Assembly (NCBI RefSeq): GCF_004115155.1
Contig: NZ_RDSM01000001.1
Coordinates: forward strand, 2,046,001-2,110,000
Origin: Granulicella sibirica
GTDB taxonomy: Bacteria; Acidobacteriota; Terriglobia; Terriglobales; Acidobacteriaceae
Direction of reading: 5' to 3'
Length of the DNA: 64,000 bases
Shown: one piece after another, positions 24,855 to 34,076 of the stretch
Numbering within the stretch: the stretch's first letter is position 1
Layout: each line of letters starts with the position of its first letter
Translations under genes and position numbers: made by a program
The notes under the pieces: generated by a model
The model's input: the letters and a program-made list of their open reading frames with translations, nothing else
The model's database searches: none
Told to the model about the DNA's origin: nothing

Positions 24855-25844
24855 TCAGGCGAGCGCGCGCGCGGCCTTTTGGGCAAAGTAGGTGACGATA
24901 AAGTCGGCCCCCGCGCGGCGGATGCCGAGCAGCGACTCCATCATCGTGCGCTCCGGCTCCAGCCAACCGCGCTCGAAGGCGGCGTGGAGCATCGAGTACT
25001 CCCCAGAGACCTGGTAGGCACCCATCGGCACGTCATACCGGTTGCGAGCCTCCCGGATCACGTCGAGGTACGGCATGGCGGGCTTCATGATGACCATGTC
25101 CGCGCCCTCGGCGATGTCCTGATCGATCTCGCGCATGGCCTCGCGGAGGTTCGCGCCATCCATCTGATAGCTGCGGCGGTCGCCGAACTGCGGCGCTGAA
25201 TCCACCGCCTCCCGGAACGGTCCGTAAAAAGCCGAAGCGAACTTTGAGGCGTAGCTCAGAATCGGCGTGTCCTGATGACCAACTTGGTCGAGCGCCTCCC
25301 GGATGGCTCCGATTCGACCATCCATCATGTCCGAGGGAGCGATGACGTCGGCTCCTGCCTTCGCGAGAGAAGCCGCCGTCTTCGCCAGGAGAGTCACGGA
25401 CGAGTCGTTCTCGATGCTGTAGTGATCGCCGTCCCGCGCCACAATGCCGCAGTGCCCGTGCGAGGTGTACTCGCAGAGACAGACATCGACCATTGTGACG
25501 AGAGAGTCGAGCTTGCGGTTCTGCTTGATTGCGCGAACGGCCTTCTGCACAATGCCGTCCTCCGCCCACGCGCCGCTTCCTTGCTCGTCCTTCGACTCCG
25601 GGAGACCGAAGAGCAGGAGGCCGCCGATCCCAAGGGCCGCGCACTGCTCCGCCTCCTTGAGCGCCTCGTCGACCGAAAGATTGAAGACACCGGGCATGGA
25701 GTTAATCGGCTTGCGTACACCCTCGCCGGGACAGATGAAGAGCGGGTAGATCAGTGCTTCGGGACGGAGGTGCGTTTCTCGCACGAGCGAACGCATCGCC
25801 TCGGTCCGGCGCAGGCGACGCATACGCGTTTGAGGAAAGTTCAT
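24855..25844 (-). CDS. hemB: Delta-aminolevulinic acid dehydratase (porphobilinogen synthase)
   Basis: It condenses two aminolevulinates to porphobilinogen in tetrapyrrole synthesis. 329 residues. The cysteine metal site [13 protein letters not shown] (about 125-137) indicates a zinc-type enzyme. The lysines forming the two Schiff bases lie in [14 protein letters not shown] (about 205) and [12 protein letters not shown] (about 257). Haem supply fits the many cytochromes encoded in this window. It is first on the minus strand in the hemB-lpdA-hicB-lipB-sucB stretch, with a 41-bp gap before the mapped lpdA ORF; cotranscription is possible. Confidence 0.96.
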   Translation of the reverse strand: MNFPQTRMRRLRRTEAMRSLVRETHLRPEALIYPLFICPGEGVRKPINSMPGVFNLSVDEALKEAEQCAALGIGGLLLFGLPESKDEQGSGAWAEDGIVQKAVRAIKQNRKLDSLVTMVDVCLCEYTSHGHCGIVARDGDHYSIENDSSVTLLAKTAASLAKAGADVIAPSDMMDGRIGAIREALDQVGHQDTPILSYASKFASAFYGPFREAVDSAPQFGDRRSYQMDGANLREAMREIDQDIAEGADMVIMKPAMPYLDVIREARNRYDVPMGAYQVSGEYSMLHAAFERGWLEPERTMMESLLGIRRAGADFIVTYFAQKAARALA

Positions 25845-25867
25845 TTCTCCAGTTTAGTCCGGCGCCC

Positions 25868-26455
25868 CTAAAAGCCGGGTCGTGAACGGTCCGCGATGGA
25901 TTCATACTCCAGCGCGGAAGAGGCGGGTGCGAGCACCCAGAGGGTAAAGATTCCGAGCGCGGTGCCGATCGGGAAATGAATCATCGAGAGGATGCTCATC
26001 ACGATCGCCGTCGTACGTCCCCAGGGACGCCGCTCAAACAAGCCGTAGCCGACAAGAACGGCCAAGCCGACGAACCCAAGCGTCGTCACGATGTTGAATG
26101 GCATCATGGCGGCCACCCAAGGTGCTCCGTCTGACCCGAACGGGAAATGATGGCCAAACATGCCGCGATGCGTAAACATGTGCAGGAAGAAAATGCTCAC
26201 GATACCCGTCACCAGCCGGTACACGGCAAAGCAACCCCAGAGGATTGCGAGGAGTTGCAGGTTGCGTTGAACGCGCATTGTCTGGGGGATCGCATAAGCC
26301 GGAGGAGGGTAGCCCTGGACCGGGACGCCGTAACCGTAGCCCGGATACGGGGGCGGAGGGCTGGCGGGACCAGCCTGCTGTGTGACACGCGAGCCACAGT
26401 GAGGGCAGAAGTTGCCAACTCCATCGAACGAAGCACCACAGGTCGGGCAGACCAT
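25868..26455 (-). CDS. Zinc-ribbon membrane protein
   Basis: 195 residues. The N-terminus (MVCPTCGASFDGVGNFCPHCGSRV) has two CxxC pairs, a zinc_ribbon_2 domain. A proline/tyrosine/glycine-rich linker follows, then about three to four membrane helices (about 75-95, 115-140, 148-180). Such proteins are common and poorly understood, often predicted as membrane sensors. It is divergent from mutS2 and ends 23 bp before hemB begins. Confidence 0.75.
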   Translation of the reverse strand: MVCPTCGASFDGVGNFCPHCGSRVTQQAGPASPPPPYPGYGYGVPVQGYPPPAYAIPQTMRVQRNLQLLAILWGCFAVYRLVTGIVSIFFLHMFTHRGMFGHHFPFGSDGAPWVAAMMPFNIVTTLGFVGLAVLVGYGLFERRPWGRTTAIVMSILSMIHFPIGTALGIFTLWVLAPASSALEYESIADRSRPGF

Positions 26456-26546
26456 CGCAACACCTCCAGAAGCAGGGCGGGAGCGAATCCCGTCTGTTCA
26501 AGGTACGCGAAAGTTAGCGATCAAGTTCAACTTCGTTGCGGGGTCT

Positions 26547-29141
26547 ATGCCGGAGCAGACGCATACGATAGGGGATGTGACTTCGTCGAACCTGCTTCCT
26601 CGCATTCCGTCTCCGCTGGCTCATTCGAGCTCCTCCGCGCTGCAGTGGCCTGCCCTGCGCGAGCACATCGCTGGACACACCTTTTCGCCGCTCGGACGTG
26701 CCTGGCTCCTCGCGCTCGAACCCTCGGCCGACCTTGGCTGGATCGAGGATCAGCAGAAGCGGACCGACGAGATGCGGCTGTTTCTGACACGCGGTGGGAG
26801 CTTCGACTTCCATGGACTCATGGATCCGACCGCGCTGCTGGAGAAGGCGCGCATCGATGGTTCGGCGCTCGAGGCGCTCGAGATTCGGGATCTACTGGAG
26901 GTCGTCGAGCGCGTCGCGGCCTGGCGCAACCTGCTTCACGACAGCCCGAGTGAGTCGCAGCGAAGCTGGCCGGGGATCGCCGCGCTGTCCGCGCCTTTGC
27001 TTCAGTACGATCTTTCGGGTCTGCTGCGCCTGCTGCGGGGCAAGATCGAGGCCGATGGAAGCCTCTCGGATGACGCCAGCCCGGAGCTTCGTCGCCTCCG
27101 GCGGGCCATGGAGCGGCAGCATCGCGCCATTGAGGAGAGCCTGCGTAAGGCCCTGCGCTCTTTCTCGGAGGGCGGAAGTACGCAGGATGAACTGATTACC
27201 GTGCGCGGCGAGCGTTTCGTCATTCCGGTCAAGGCCGAGTTCAAGCGGCGGGTTCCGGGCGTGATTCATGGGTCCTCTTCATCCGGGCAGACCGTCTTCG
27301 TCGAACCGCTCGAGACCATCGAGCAGAACAACGAGCTCGTCCGGTTGCTGGACGAGGAGCAATCGGAGATTCACCGCATCCTCGTCGCAATGACCCGCGC
27401 GCTTGCGGCGGAAGCGACGCCAATCCACCTCGGGACATGCATTCTCGCCGAGGTGGAAGCGCATTGGGCGCGGGCGCGCTTTGCACTCGACCTCGACTGC
27501 GTTCGTCCATCGTTCGACACTCCCGACGCGCGGAGCATTCCGTCGGGAATCGCCGGTGTGCTGGATGAGCCGGCAAAACAGGGGCTGAGCCTCAAGGGAG
27601 CGCGTCATCCCCTGCTCGAACTGCGGATGAGGCGCGATCATCGGGCGCGGCAGACCGAGGCAGGTGACGATCTGACTCCGGCTTCCGGGCCGACTCCGCT
27701 GACGCTTGCGCTGGAACCTGAGGCACGGCAACTTATCATCTCGGGGCCGAATACGGGCGGAAAGACCGTGGCGCTCAAGACGACTGGGCTGCTCGCGCTG
27801 ATGGCTCAGGCTGGCGTTCCGGTTCCTGCGAGTGAGGCTGTGTTTCCCCTGTTTACCGGTATCTATGCCGACATCGGCGATGCGCAATCGATCGAATCCA
27901 ACCTCTCGAGCTTCTCGGCGCACATCGTCAACGTAAACAGGATCGCTGCTGAAGCTACAGGCGATTCGCTTGTGCTGCTGGATGAGCTTGGATCGGCGAC
28001 CGATCCGGAGGAGGGTGCGGCTCTTGCCGTCGCTATCGCGGGGCACTTCCTGCGGGTGCATGCGTGGTGCTGCATTACGACTCACCTCACGTCGCTGAAG
28101 GTCTATGCGGCCAATCATGCGGGTGTGTTGAACGCCGCGGTCGGCTTCAACCAGGAGACGCTGACACCGACGTACGAGCTTCGGCTTGGTGTTCCTGGCG
28201 CTTCGGCTGGACTCAACATCGCCTCGCGGCTTGGGCTCGCGCCGGAGATCCTGGCGGAGGCGCGGGCGCAGATGACGACGCAGACCGCGGACATCGGGGC
28301 GTTTCTCGACCAGCTTCACGAGCAGCTTGCAGCGGCTGGAACCGAACGTGAGGCGCTTCGGCGGAAGGAGCAGGAGGTTGCGCGGGAGAGGTCGCGGCTC
28401 GAGACGGAAGGACGCGCGGAGCAGAAGCAGAGGACGCGAGAGCTCGAGAAGAAGCTCAATACGCTCATCGATGACTTCACCTATCAGCTCAAAGAGACCG
28501 TGAAGGCGATCGACGATAAGAAGGTGGCGCAGAAGATTGCGCGCGATTCCGACCTGCGCATGTCGCGGTTGCGGCGCGAGTTCTCCGAGCAGTTCAACTC
28601 AACCGTTGTGGCTCACACGACTGGAGCAGATCGTAACGACCCGGCGGCTATGCCTCATCAGCCGAAGGGAATCAAGGTTGGGGATCTGGTCAAACTGAAG
28701 TCTCTTGGGAGACAGGCGCGTGTCGATCGGCTGGTTGATGGGAAGGTGTTCGAGGTATCCATCGGGCCGATGAAGATGAGGGCTTCGATCGAGGATATTG
28801 GTGAGGTCGAACACATCAAGGTTGTTACTCCGCTCGAGGCGGCCAGAAGGCGGGGTGGCGTGACTGTTTCGACTGTGAGCGGTGACGCGGACTATATGCC
28901 TTCGGAGATCAATGTCATTGGTCGTACGGCGGATGAAGCACAGCAGGAGGTTGAGCGCTTTGTCGATCGGGCGTTTCTGGCTGGTCTGCCGCGCATACGG
29001 ATTGTGCACGGAACGGGAATGGGGATTCTGCGGCGTACTTTGCGAGAATTTCTGAAGGGACATCCGCATGTGACGACCGTGACGGAACCTCCGCAGAATC
29101 AAGGAGGTCAGGGCGCGACCGAGGTTGAGTTGCGGCAGTGA
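26547..29141 (+). CDS. mutS2: Endonuclease MutS2
   Basis: MutS2 rescues collided ribosomes by splitting them and, in some bacteria, limits recombination. About 864 residues. The ATPase has Walker A GPNTGGKTVALKT (about 435-447) and Walker B LVLLDELGSATDPEEGAAL (about 515). A coiled-coil KOW-containing region follows, and the C-terminus is a Smr domain with INVIGRTADEA and HGTGMGILR. I use the ATG at 26547; the frame is open to 26412, and a GTG at 26577 is another possibility. It is divergent from the zinc-ribbon membrane protein. Confidence 0.93.
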   Translation: MPEQTHTIGDVTSSNLLPRIPSPLAHSSSSALQWPALREHIAGHTFSPLGRAWLLALEPSADLGWIEDQQKRTDEMRLFLTRGGSFDFHGLMDPTALLEKARIDGSALEALEIRDLLEVVERVAAWRNLLHDSPSESQRSWPGIAALSAPLLQYDLSGLLRLLRGKIEADGSLSDDASPELRRLRRAMERQHRAIEESLRKALRSFSEGGSTQDELITVRGERFVIPVKAEFKRRVPGVIHGSSSSGQTVFVEPLETIEQNNELVRLLDEEQSEIHRILVAMTRALAAEATPIHLGTCILAEVEAHWARARFALDLDCVRPSFDTPDARSIPSGIAGVLDEPAKQGLSLKGARHPLLELRMRRDHRARQTEAGDDLTPASGPTPLTLALEPEARQLIISGPNTGGKTVALKTTGLLALMAQAGVPVPASEAVFPLFTGIYADIGDAQSIESNLSSFSAHIVNVNRIAAEATGDSLVLLDELGSATDPEEGAALAVAIAGHFLRVHAWCCITTHLTSLKVYAANHAGVLNAAVGFNQETLTPTYELRLGVPGASAGLNIASRLGLAPEILAEARAQMTTQTADIGAFLDQLHEQLAAAGTEREALRRKEQEVARERSRLETEGRAEQKQRTRELEKKLNTLIDDFTYQLKETVKAIDDKKVAQKIARDSDLRMSRLRREFSEQFNSTVVAHTTGADRNDPAAMPHQPKGIKVGDLVKLKSLGRQARVDRLVDGKVFEVSIGPMKMRASIEDIGEVEHIKVVTPLEAARRRGGVTVSTVSGDADYMPSEINVIGRTADEAQQEVERFVDRAFLAGLPRIRIVHGTGMGILRRTLREFLKGHPHVTTVTEPPQNQGGQGATEVELRQ

Positions 29142-29179
29142 TGTCGACAGCGTAACGCTCTGCGGTTAGAGTGATTCGC

Positions 29180-30271
29180 ATGAATCGCCGCGACTTTTCC
29201 AGGTTTTCAGCCCTTGCCCTTGCGGGCTCGACTCTGCCTTCGTTTGCCCAGGGTGCCTCCTCCGATAAGCCGATTGGCTATGCGGCCATCGGGCTGGGGA
29301 CGATTTCGGGGATGTTCATGCGAGCTTGCCAGGAGAGCCAGAAGGCGAAGATCACGGCCCTTGTGACGGGACACCCGGACACGAAAGGTAAGAAGTTCGC
29401 GGCGATGTACGGCATTCCCGAGACCTCGATCTACACCTATGAGCAGTTCGACCGGATCAAGGACAACAAGGCTGTCGATGCCGTTTACGTTGGGCTGCCG
29501 AATAGCATGCACTGCGAGTACACGGTAAGGGCGGCGAAGGCGGGCAAGAACGTGCTGTGCGAGAAGCCGATGGCGACCTCGAGCGTGGAATGCAGGCAGA
29601 TGATCGATGCGTGCAAATCGGCGAATGTGAAGCTGATGATCGCTTACCGCTGCCAGTACGATCCGACTTATATCGAGGCGGAGCGGCTGGTGCAGTCCGG
29701 AGCGCTTGGAAATATCCAGGCGGTCGAAGGTGCATTTGGCTTCAACTTCGCGAGTCCCGATTTCTGGCGGCTGAAGAAGAAGCTCGCGGGAGGCGGATCT
29801 CTGATGGATGTTGGGATCTATCCGCTGAATACAGCGCGCTTTCTGCTGAAGGAAGATCCGACCGAGTTCACCGCGATGGTGTCGACGCGGGATAAGACCT
29901 CCGGGCGTTTTGCCGAGATGGAGCAGACGGTGACCTGGACGATGAAATTCCCGTCTGGAATCACGGGCACCGGGGCTTCCACTTATGGTGGGACGATGCC
30001 GGGGTTTCTGCGGATCAACGGCGATAAGGGGTCGATCGAGCTTTCGAATGCGTTTGGGTATACCGGGTCGCATCTGGTCAGCCTGTCGAAGGCAGTGACG
30101 GTGGATGTGACGAGCTCTACCGACGATGTGTCCGTCTTCCGGCTCGAGGCGGATCACATGGCGGAGTGCATCCGGACGAATACGCAGCCGAAGAGTGCAG
30201 GCGAAGAGGGGTTGAAAGACCTGATCGCGATAGAGTCGATTTACAAGGCTGCGGGAACGCCTATGGCGTAG
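29180..30271 (+). CDS. Gfo/Idh/MocA-family oxidoreductase, Tat-exported
   Basis: About 363 residues. The N-terminus NRRDFSRFSALALAGSTLPSFA is a twin-arginine signal (quoted key part RRDFSRF), so the folded protein with bound NAD(P) is exported. A Rossmann domain (AAIGLGTISGMFMRACQESQ) and EKPMATS (the conserved EKP motif) follow, then a C-terminal alpha/beta substrate domain. This glucose-fructose oxidoreductase-like family acts on sugars or their derivatives; the substrate is unknown. I use the ATG at 29180; GTG at 29171 gives three more residues. Confidence 0.87.
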   Translation: MNRRDFSRFSALALAGSTLPSFAQGASSDKPIGYAAIGLGTISGMFMRACQESQKAKITALVTGHPDTKGKKFAAMYGIPETSIYTYEQFDRIKDNKAVDAVYVGLPNSMHCEYTVRAAKAGKNVLCEKPMATSSVECRQMIDACKSANVKLMIAYRCQYDPTYIEAERLVQSGALGNIQAVEGAFGFNFASPDFWRLKKKLAGGGSLMDVGIYPLNTARFLLKEDPTEFTAMVSTRDKTSGRFAEMEQTVTWTMKFPSGITGTGASTYGGTMPGFLRINGDKGSIELSNAFGYTGSHLVSLSKAVTVDVTSSTDDVSVFRLEADHMAECIRTNTQPKSAGEEGLKDLIAIESIYKAAGTPMA

Positions 30272-30393
30272 GGGACCGTGGAGTACCCCCTTCCCTTAGG
30301 TAGCATTGCAGATCTTTTTCTCAATAAGATACAGGTTTTATTTCTCGCAAAGAGACGACTGCGGTGAAAGCGCAGACAGGAAGGTACAAATAC

Positions 30394-30421
30394 GGGTCCT
30401 TCGCTTCGCTCAGGATGACGG
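30394..30421 (-). repeat. Dispersed intergenic repeat (PERSE type)
   Basis: Contains CTTCGCTTCGCTC (30399-30411), the reverse complement of the core at 4280-4292, followed by AGGATGACGG. On the minus strand its translation yields HPERSEGPVF, a string I associate with a repeat family widespread in Acidobacteria. Mobility or function is not evident. Confidence 0.65.
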
Positions 30422-30541
30422 CTTAAAGCGAGAGGCATCCCTCACGTGAGGCAGTTCCCGATTCCTTTAGCCTCTGTTGTCAACGAAGAATGGGTTATAC
30501 CGTGGGGCTCCGCATGTGCCTTCTTCAGCTGTCTCAAGTGA

Positions 30542-30570
30542 AGAGCCAGCCTTTTTCTGGCTGGCTCTTA
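30542..30570 (-). terminator. Stem-loop downstream of DUF892 gene
   Basis: Perfect 11-bp inverted repeat AAGAGCCAGCC/GGCTGGCTCTT with a 7-base loop, 20 bp past the stop of the DUF892 gene. There is no T-run on the minus strand after the stem, so termination efficiency is uncertain, but position and stability fit a transcript end. Confidence 0.6.
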
Positions 30571-30590
30571 TCGTGTTCATTGCATTGCAT

Positions 30591-31232
30591 TTATTTCTTC
30601 TTTGATTTCTTAGATTTCTTTACGGGAGTCTCTGTTGTGGGCGAATCGAGGCTGGGGGCAGCTTCGGCTTCGTCCTTCTCACTCTTCGTCTTGGACACGG
30701 CTTCCTTAGTGTCCTTGGGCTTGTCGTCCTCTTCTTCCTGGCCGGCACCGGCTTCCGCGGAAGCGCCTTTGAGAGCGGGTTTCGATTCCATGAGGAGATT
30801 CTTTCCGGCGTTCTGCTCTTCCTTCAACGTTTCGTTGAGAAGAGCGGCGATTTCCTTCTCGCCGAGGGCCTTCGCGATCGCAATGGCGGCGGTGTATCCG
30901 GCGATCTCGTAATGCTCGGTCCGGAGGCCCGCGCCGATGAGCTCGACATCCTTGGTTGGGCCCTCTTCGTCGGACTCGATCGCTTCCTTGCCCTCTTTGA
31001 TGACGCCTTCCATGCCGTTGCAGTGCTGGCCGGTCGGCTTTTTGCCAATGATCTGGAATGCCTGCTTTAGGCGTTTGACCTGAGCCTTGGTCTCTTCGAG
31101 GTGGGCGGTGAAGAGACTCTTCAGGGCGGGGGTTTTGGTTGCCTTGGCCATCTTGGGCAGGGCCTTCACGAGTTGGTTTTCGGCGCTATAGAGATCGCGC
31201 AGCTCTTCGATAAATACGTCCTTCAAACTCAT
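30591..31232 (-). CDS. DUF892 (YciE/YciF-type) ferritin-like protein
   Basis: 213 residues. The first 160 form the ferritin-like four-helix DUF892 domain: FIEELRDLYSAENQLVKALPKM opening, HLEETKAQVKRL, and AGLRTEHYEIAGY with the later EKEIAALLNETLKEEQNA (metal-ligand Glu and His residues present). The last 55 residues are a low-complexity, charged tail rich in Lys, Glu, Ser and Thr ending KKSKKSKKK, not part of the core family. Members are linked to stress responses. The basic tail could bind nucleic acid (inference). Confidence 0.9.
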   Translation of the reverse strand: MSLKDVFIEELRDLYSAENQLVKALPKMAKATKTPALKSLFTAHLEETKAQVKRLKQAFQIIGKKPTGQHCNGMEGVIKEGKEAIESDEEGPTKDVELIGAGLRTEHYEIAGYTAAIAIAKALGEKEIAALLNETLKEEQNAGKNLLMESKPALKGASAEAGAGQEEEDDKPKDTKEAVSKTKSEKDEAEAAPSLDSPTTETPVKKSKKSKKK

Positions 31233-31307
31233 GGGTTTCTCCCGACGGCAAAAGACGTCGCATGTGGTGAGAGGGGGAAAGAGGAGTTGCAGTTGGCCGG
31301 GAGGGAG

Positions 31308-32211
31308 TTATCTCGAATGGCCTGACGTGGGCCTCGACAAGGATGCCCTGAAGCAGGCCTCTCTTCGGTCACGCAGAAACAGACTCGTATGTTCCACGAA
31401 CAGCTCTGGGTATTGGAAGAGCGAACCGTGAGCGGCGTCCGGATAGAGCATGAGTTGCGCGTTGGGCAAGTTCTGCTCGAGGTAGAAGGAGTTGATGGTG
31501 TAGAAGATGATGTCGGACTTCCCGCCGACGATCAGCACGGGCATCCTGATGTCCTTCAGGTAGGCGAAGCGTTCTCCGACCGGGTTGCCCCACTCCTGCA
31601 AGGCGGCAAACTGCGCGGGCTGCACCTTCTCATTGATCGGGGTGTCGCGATTGTCTACGCGGGCGTCACGGCGCTTGAGGAACGCCCGGCCGGCTGCCTG
31701 GCTTTCCGGCGACGCGGTGAAGAAGCCGTCGATCCAGAAGTCATCGAGGTTTCCGTACTTGTTGGTGAAGATTTTTTGCGATTCGGTGGTCAGCGGAATG
31801 CCGTCTCCGTTGCGCGGGCCGCTGCCGACGATGACGAGCTTGCGCACGAGGTCAGCCCGCTGCATGGCGACGTTCTGCGCGATCATGGAGCCGATGGAGA
31901 AGCCAAGAACGTCGACGGTGGTGAGGCCCGAGCGCGTCGATGAAGACGCCTGCGTTTGTGGCCATCTCAGCGAAGGTGGTGGGAACTTCGCCGGTAGAGC
32001 TGGCGATGCCGGCGTTGTTGAAGAGGATGACTTCGCGGTGCTGTGCAAGGCCGTCGGTTACGGACGGGTCCCAGCTATCCATATTGCCGAGGATGTGCGG
32101 GATGAAGACGAGAGGTGTGCCTTCCCGCTTGCCGAAGCGGCGATAGGCGAAGCGAATGCCGTTGGCTTCGACGAACTGGGTGGGTGCGGTGTGGTGGGTG
32201 TGATTGCTCAT
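31308..32211 (-). pseudogene. Alpha/beta hydrolase, interrupted by a 1-base frameshift
   Basis: The N-terminal part starts at the ATG at 32211 (MSNHTHHTAPTQFVEANG) and runs to FIDALG. The rest, from LTTVDVLGFSIGSMIAQ (nucleophile elbow GFSIGS) to LMLYPDAAHGSLFQYP (catalytic His region), is in another frame ending at 31308. Removing one G from the GG at 31925-31926 restores a continuous hydrolase of about 300 residues. Apart from the shift, all parts are conserved, so it is either a fresh mutation or an assembly error. It is divergent from a TetR gene with operators between them, so it is probably the repressor's target. Confidence 0.8.
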
Positions 32212-32303
32212 ATCGTTCGTCCTGGGCGCTTCATGGCTCGGCAATCCGTGGAGGGAGCGTCTGGGACAACGTCCTCTTCGACTTGATTGACTGCGGGTTA
32301 TAA

Positions 32304-32323
32304 GATACGAAACCCTGCGTATC
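32304..32323. promoter_or_regulatory. Candidate TetR operator 1
   Basis: GATACG-N8-CGTATC inverted repeat, lying just upstream of a TATAAC hexamer read toward the hydrolase gene (minus strand). It shares the half-sites and the trailing CGTATCGTTT with operator 2. Confidence 0.6.
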
Positions 32324-32344
32324 GTTTGTAAACGCTGGTGATTG

Positions 32345-32359
32345 GATACGCTCCGTATC
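32345..32359. promoter_or_regulatory. Candidate TetR operator 2
   Basis: Near-perfect palindrome GATACGCTCCGTATC (6-bp arms, 3-base centre), followed by GTTT as at operator 1. It sits between TTGGAT and an AT-rich CATAATAATA toward the tetR gene, so binding would repress the regulator's own promoter. Confidence 0.65.
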
Positions 32360-32415
32360 GTTTCGGACGCATAATAATAAGCAGAGGTATTTCAAAGCTT
32401 GTTGCAGAGGATGAT

Positions 32416-33051
32416 ATGAGGACAGTCGCCGCGCGTGCCCCAAAAGGGGGCAGACCCCGCAATGAACAACTCCATCAGGCCATGCTGAAGGCGGCACTGG
32501 ACCTTGTGCTGGAGGTTGGATTTCGCGGTGTCAGTATCGAGGGGATTGCCGCGCGGACGGGGGTTGGCAAGACGACGCTCTATCGCAGATGGCCGAATAA
32601 AGCAGCTGTCGTGATGGAGGCGTTCCTCAGTCTGCTCGAACCTATATCCCTCTTCCCGGAGCATGAACGGGCGACGGAACGGCTGAGACTTCAGATGCAG
32701 ACGACGGGAAAGGCGTTTCGGGGCAGGGTGGGTGCGCTGGTGAGGGCGCTGTGGGCGGAAGCCCAGTTCGACGCTGAACTGGCGAGGGCGTTCCGCGATA
32801 GCTGGACGCTTCCGAGGCGGAGGCTTGTCCACGCGGTGTTGGAGGAGGCGATCCGGCAGGGTGGGGTGCGGGTCGATATCGACCTCGAGGCGGCGATCGA
32901 TGCGTTCTATGCCCCCCTCTACTACCGATTGCAGATGGGTACCGGGGTGATTTCGGAGGCGTATATCGATACGGTCTTCGAACAGGCCATGGAGGGGCAG
33001 AAAGGCTCGAAAGCAAGACGGCCATCTTCGCGAGGAGCGGCGTCACTCTAG
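32416..33051 (+). CDS. TetR/AcrR-family transcriptional regulator
   Basis: 211 residues. The N-terminal HTH is clear: LHQAMLKAALDLVLEVGFRG ... IEGIAARTGVGKTTLYRRWPNKAAVVMEAF (key parts IAARTGVGKTTLYRRW). The C-terminal half is a ligand-binding helical domain with GQ..AL.RAL. I take the ATG at 32416 (GCAGAGGA upstream) instead of the first in-frame start at 32338, since the extra residues would cover the operator region. It is divergent from the frameshifted hydrolase; two matching palindromes lie between them, which fits autoregulation. Confidence 0.88.
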   Translation: MRTVAARAPKGGRPRNEQLHQAMLKAALDLVLEVGFRGVSIEGIAARTGVGKTTLYRRWPNKAAVVMEAFLSLLEPISLFPEHERATERLRLQMQTTGKAFRGRVGALVRALWAEAQFDAELARAFRDSWTLPRRRLVHAVLEEAIRQGGVRVDIDLEAAIDAFYAPLYYRLQMGTGVISEAYIDTVFEQAMEGQKGSKARRPSSRGAASL

Positions 33052-33090
33052 ACTTGCATTCCCGGTGACGCGGAAATGGAGAGCGGTTTT

Positions 33091-33975
33091 TCAGTCGGCC
33101 CGCGGGCCGGCGAAGAGGATGAGGTTCTCATCCGGATCCGAGACGATGAAGGTTGTGGCTCCCCATGGTTCCGTCTTTAGTCGCTGATGGAAGCAGACTT
33201 CGGCAACCTGATAACTCCGGAACAGATGTTGGAGTTCGCTTGCGGTGGCAACCGTGATGGAGGCGGAGAGCAGATGTTCGCGTCTGCGTACGCCGCCGGC
33301 GAAGACGGGTTCGCAGACCAATCTCAGGTTGATGCGGGCGTTGTCGCGGACGACCTGGCCGTAGTGCGGCGGATCGCCGTAGAGAAATGCGACCGAGAAA
33401 CCGAGCTTGTGGGTGTAAAAGTCGCAGGAACGCTGGATGTTGGCGACGAAGAGCTGCGGTTCGATGGAGTGGAGGATTGGGACTGGTGTTGTCTGGGTGG
33501 TTTGGTCGCGCAGAGCTTTTGCTGTTGATTCCGAAGCTGACTGGCTGGGTTCAGCCGCTGCCTGGCCTGATTCAGTCGCTGCCTGGCCTACGGGTGCATC
33601 GTCATTGTGGAAGTAGAAGCGGTTTCCGTCCAGATCCTCGATGGTGAACTGGCGCAGGCCCCAGGGCTTTCGTTCGAGGGGATCGACGATGTTCGCGCCG
33701 GAGGAGATCAGCTCCTGGTAGGTTGCGTCGATGTGTTCGGCGTAGACCCAGTGGAGGGCGGGTTCGAATGGCGGCGTTCTCCTGCGAAAGAAGATTGCTA
33801 CGGGTGGGCAGGAGACGGCCCCGATCTCTTGGCCTGGCTCGAGCCACGCGATGTCGAAGCCGAGGGTGTCGCGGTAGTGCTGCTGGGCGCGCTCGACGTC
33901 GGCGACGGGCAGCTCGGGGACTGGCTGGCCCGCGAAGGTTATCTTCCTGCTTACGCTCCTGCTGGTTGCGCTCAT
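33091..33975 (-). CDS. Double VOC (glyoxalase/bleomycin resistance-like) protein
   Basis: About 294 residues from the ATG at 33975, with GGAG 6 bases upstream. Two VOC domains: the first has PELPVADVERAQQHYRDTLGFD and ends DLDGNRFYFHND; the second has EPQLFVANIQRSCDFYTHKLGF and ends DPDENLILFAG. A linker of imperfect (G/A)Q(A/S)A.E repeats joins them. VOC proteins include glyoxalases, dioxygenases and antibiotic-binding proteins; metal ligands (His, Glu) are only partly evident, so the function is open. The upstream in-frame extension to 34203 is low-complexity and not used. Confidence 0.8.
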   Translation of the reverse strand: MSATSRSVSRKITFAGQPVPELPVADVERAQQHYRDTLGFDIAWLEPGQEIGAVSCPPVAIFFRRRTPPFEPALHWVYAEHIDATYQELISSGANIVDPLERKPWGLRQFTIEDLDGNRFYFHNDDAPVGQAATESGQAAAEPSQSASESTAKALRDQTTQTTPVPILHSIEPQLFVANIQRSCDFYTHKLGFSVAFLYGDPPHYGQVVRDNARINLRLVCEPVFAGGVRRREHLLSASITVATASELQHLFRSYQVAEVCFHQRLKTEPWGATTFIVSDPDENLILFAGPRAD

Positions 33976-34076
33976 GGGGGACTCCGTTACGAGCGAAATC
34001 GACGGCGCTTCGATGGTACCCGGTCGTTGTGGCTTATGTCCTGTTTTCTGGATTAGGCTAGGGGCGGAGGCGCGTG

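Larger units (their letters stand above)
30272..30590. other. Intergenic region with dispersed repeat and stem-loop
   Basis: About 320 bases without a supported gene. It has an AT-richer stretch (30300-30360), a dispersed repeat (about 30394-30421) and a strong hairpin (30542-30570). The minus-strand open frame across the repeat gives the PERSE string of spurious annotations. Confidence 0.6.

Noticed and set aside
30241..30438. Minus-strand frame encoding HPERSEGPVF
   Set aside because: This string is translated from a dispersed repeat and is a known type of spurious ORF.
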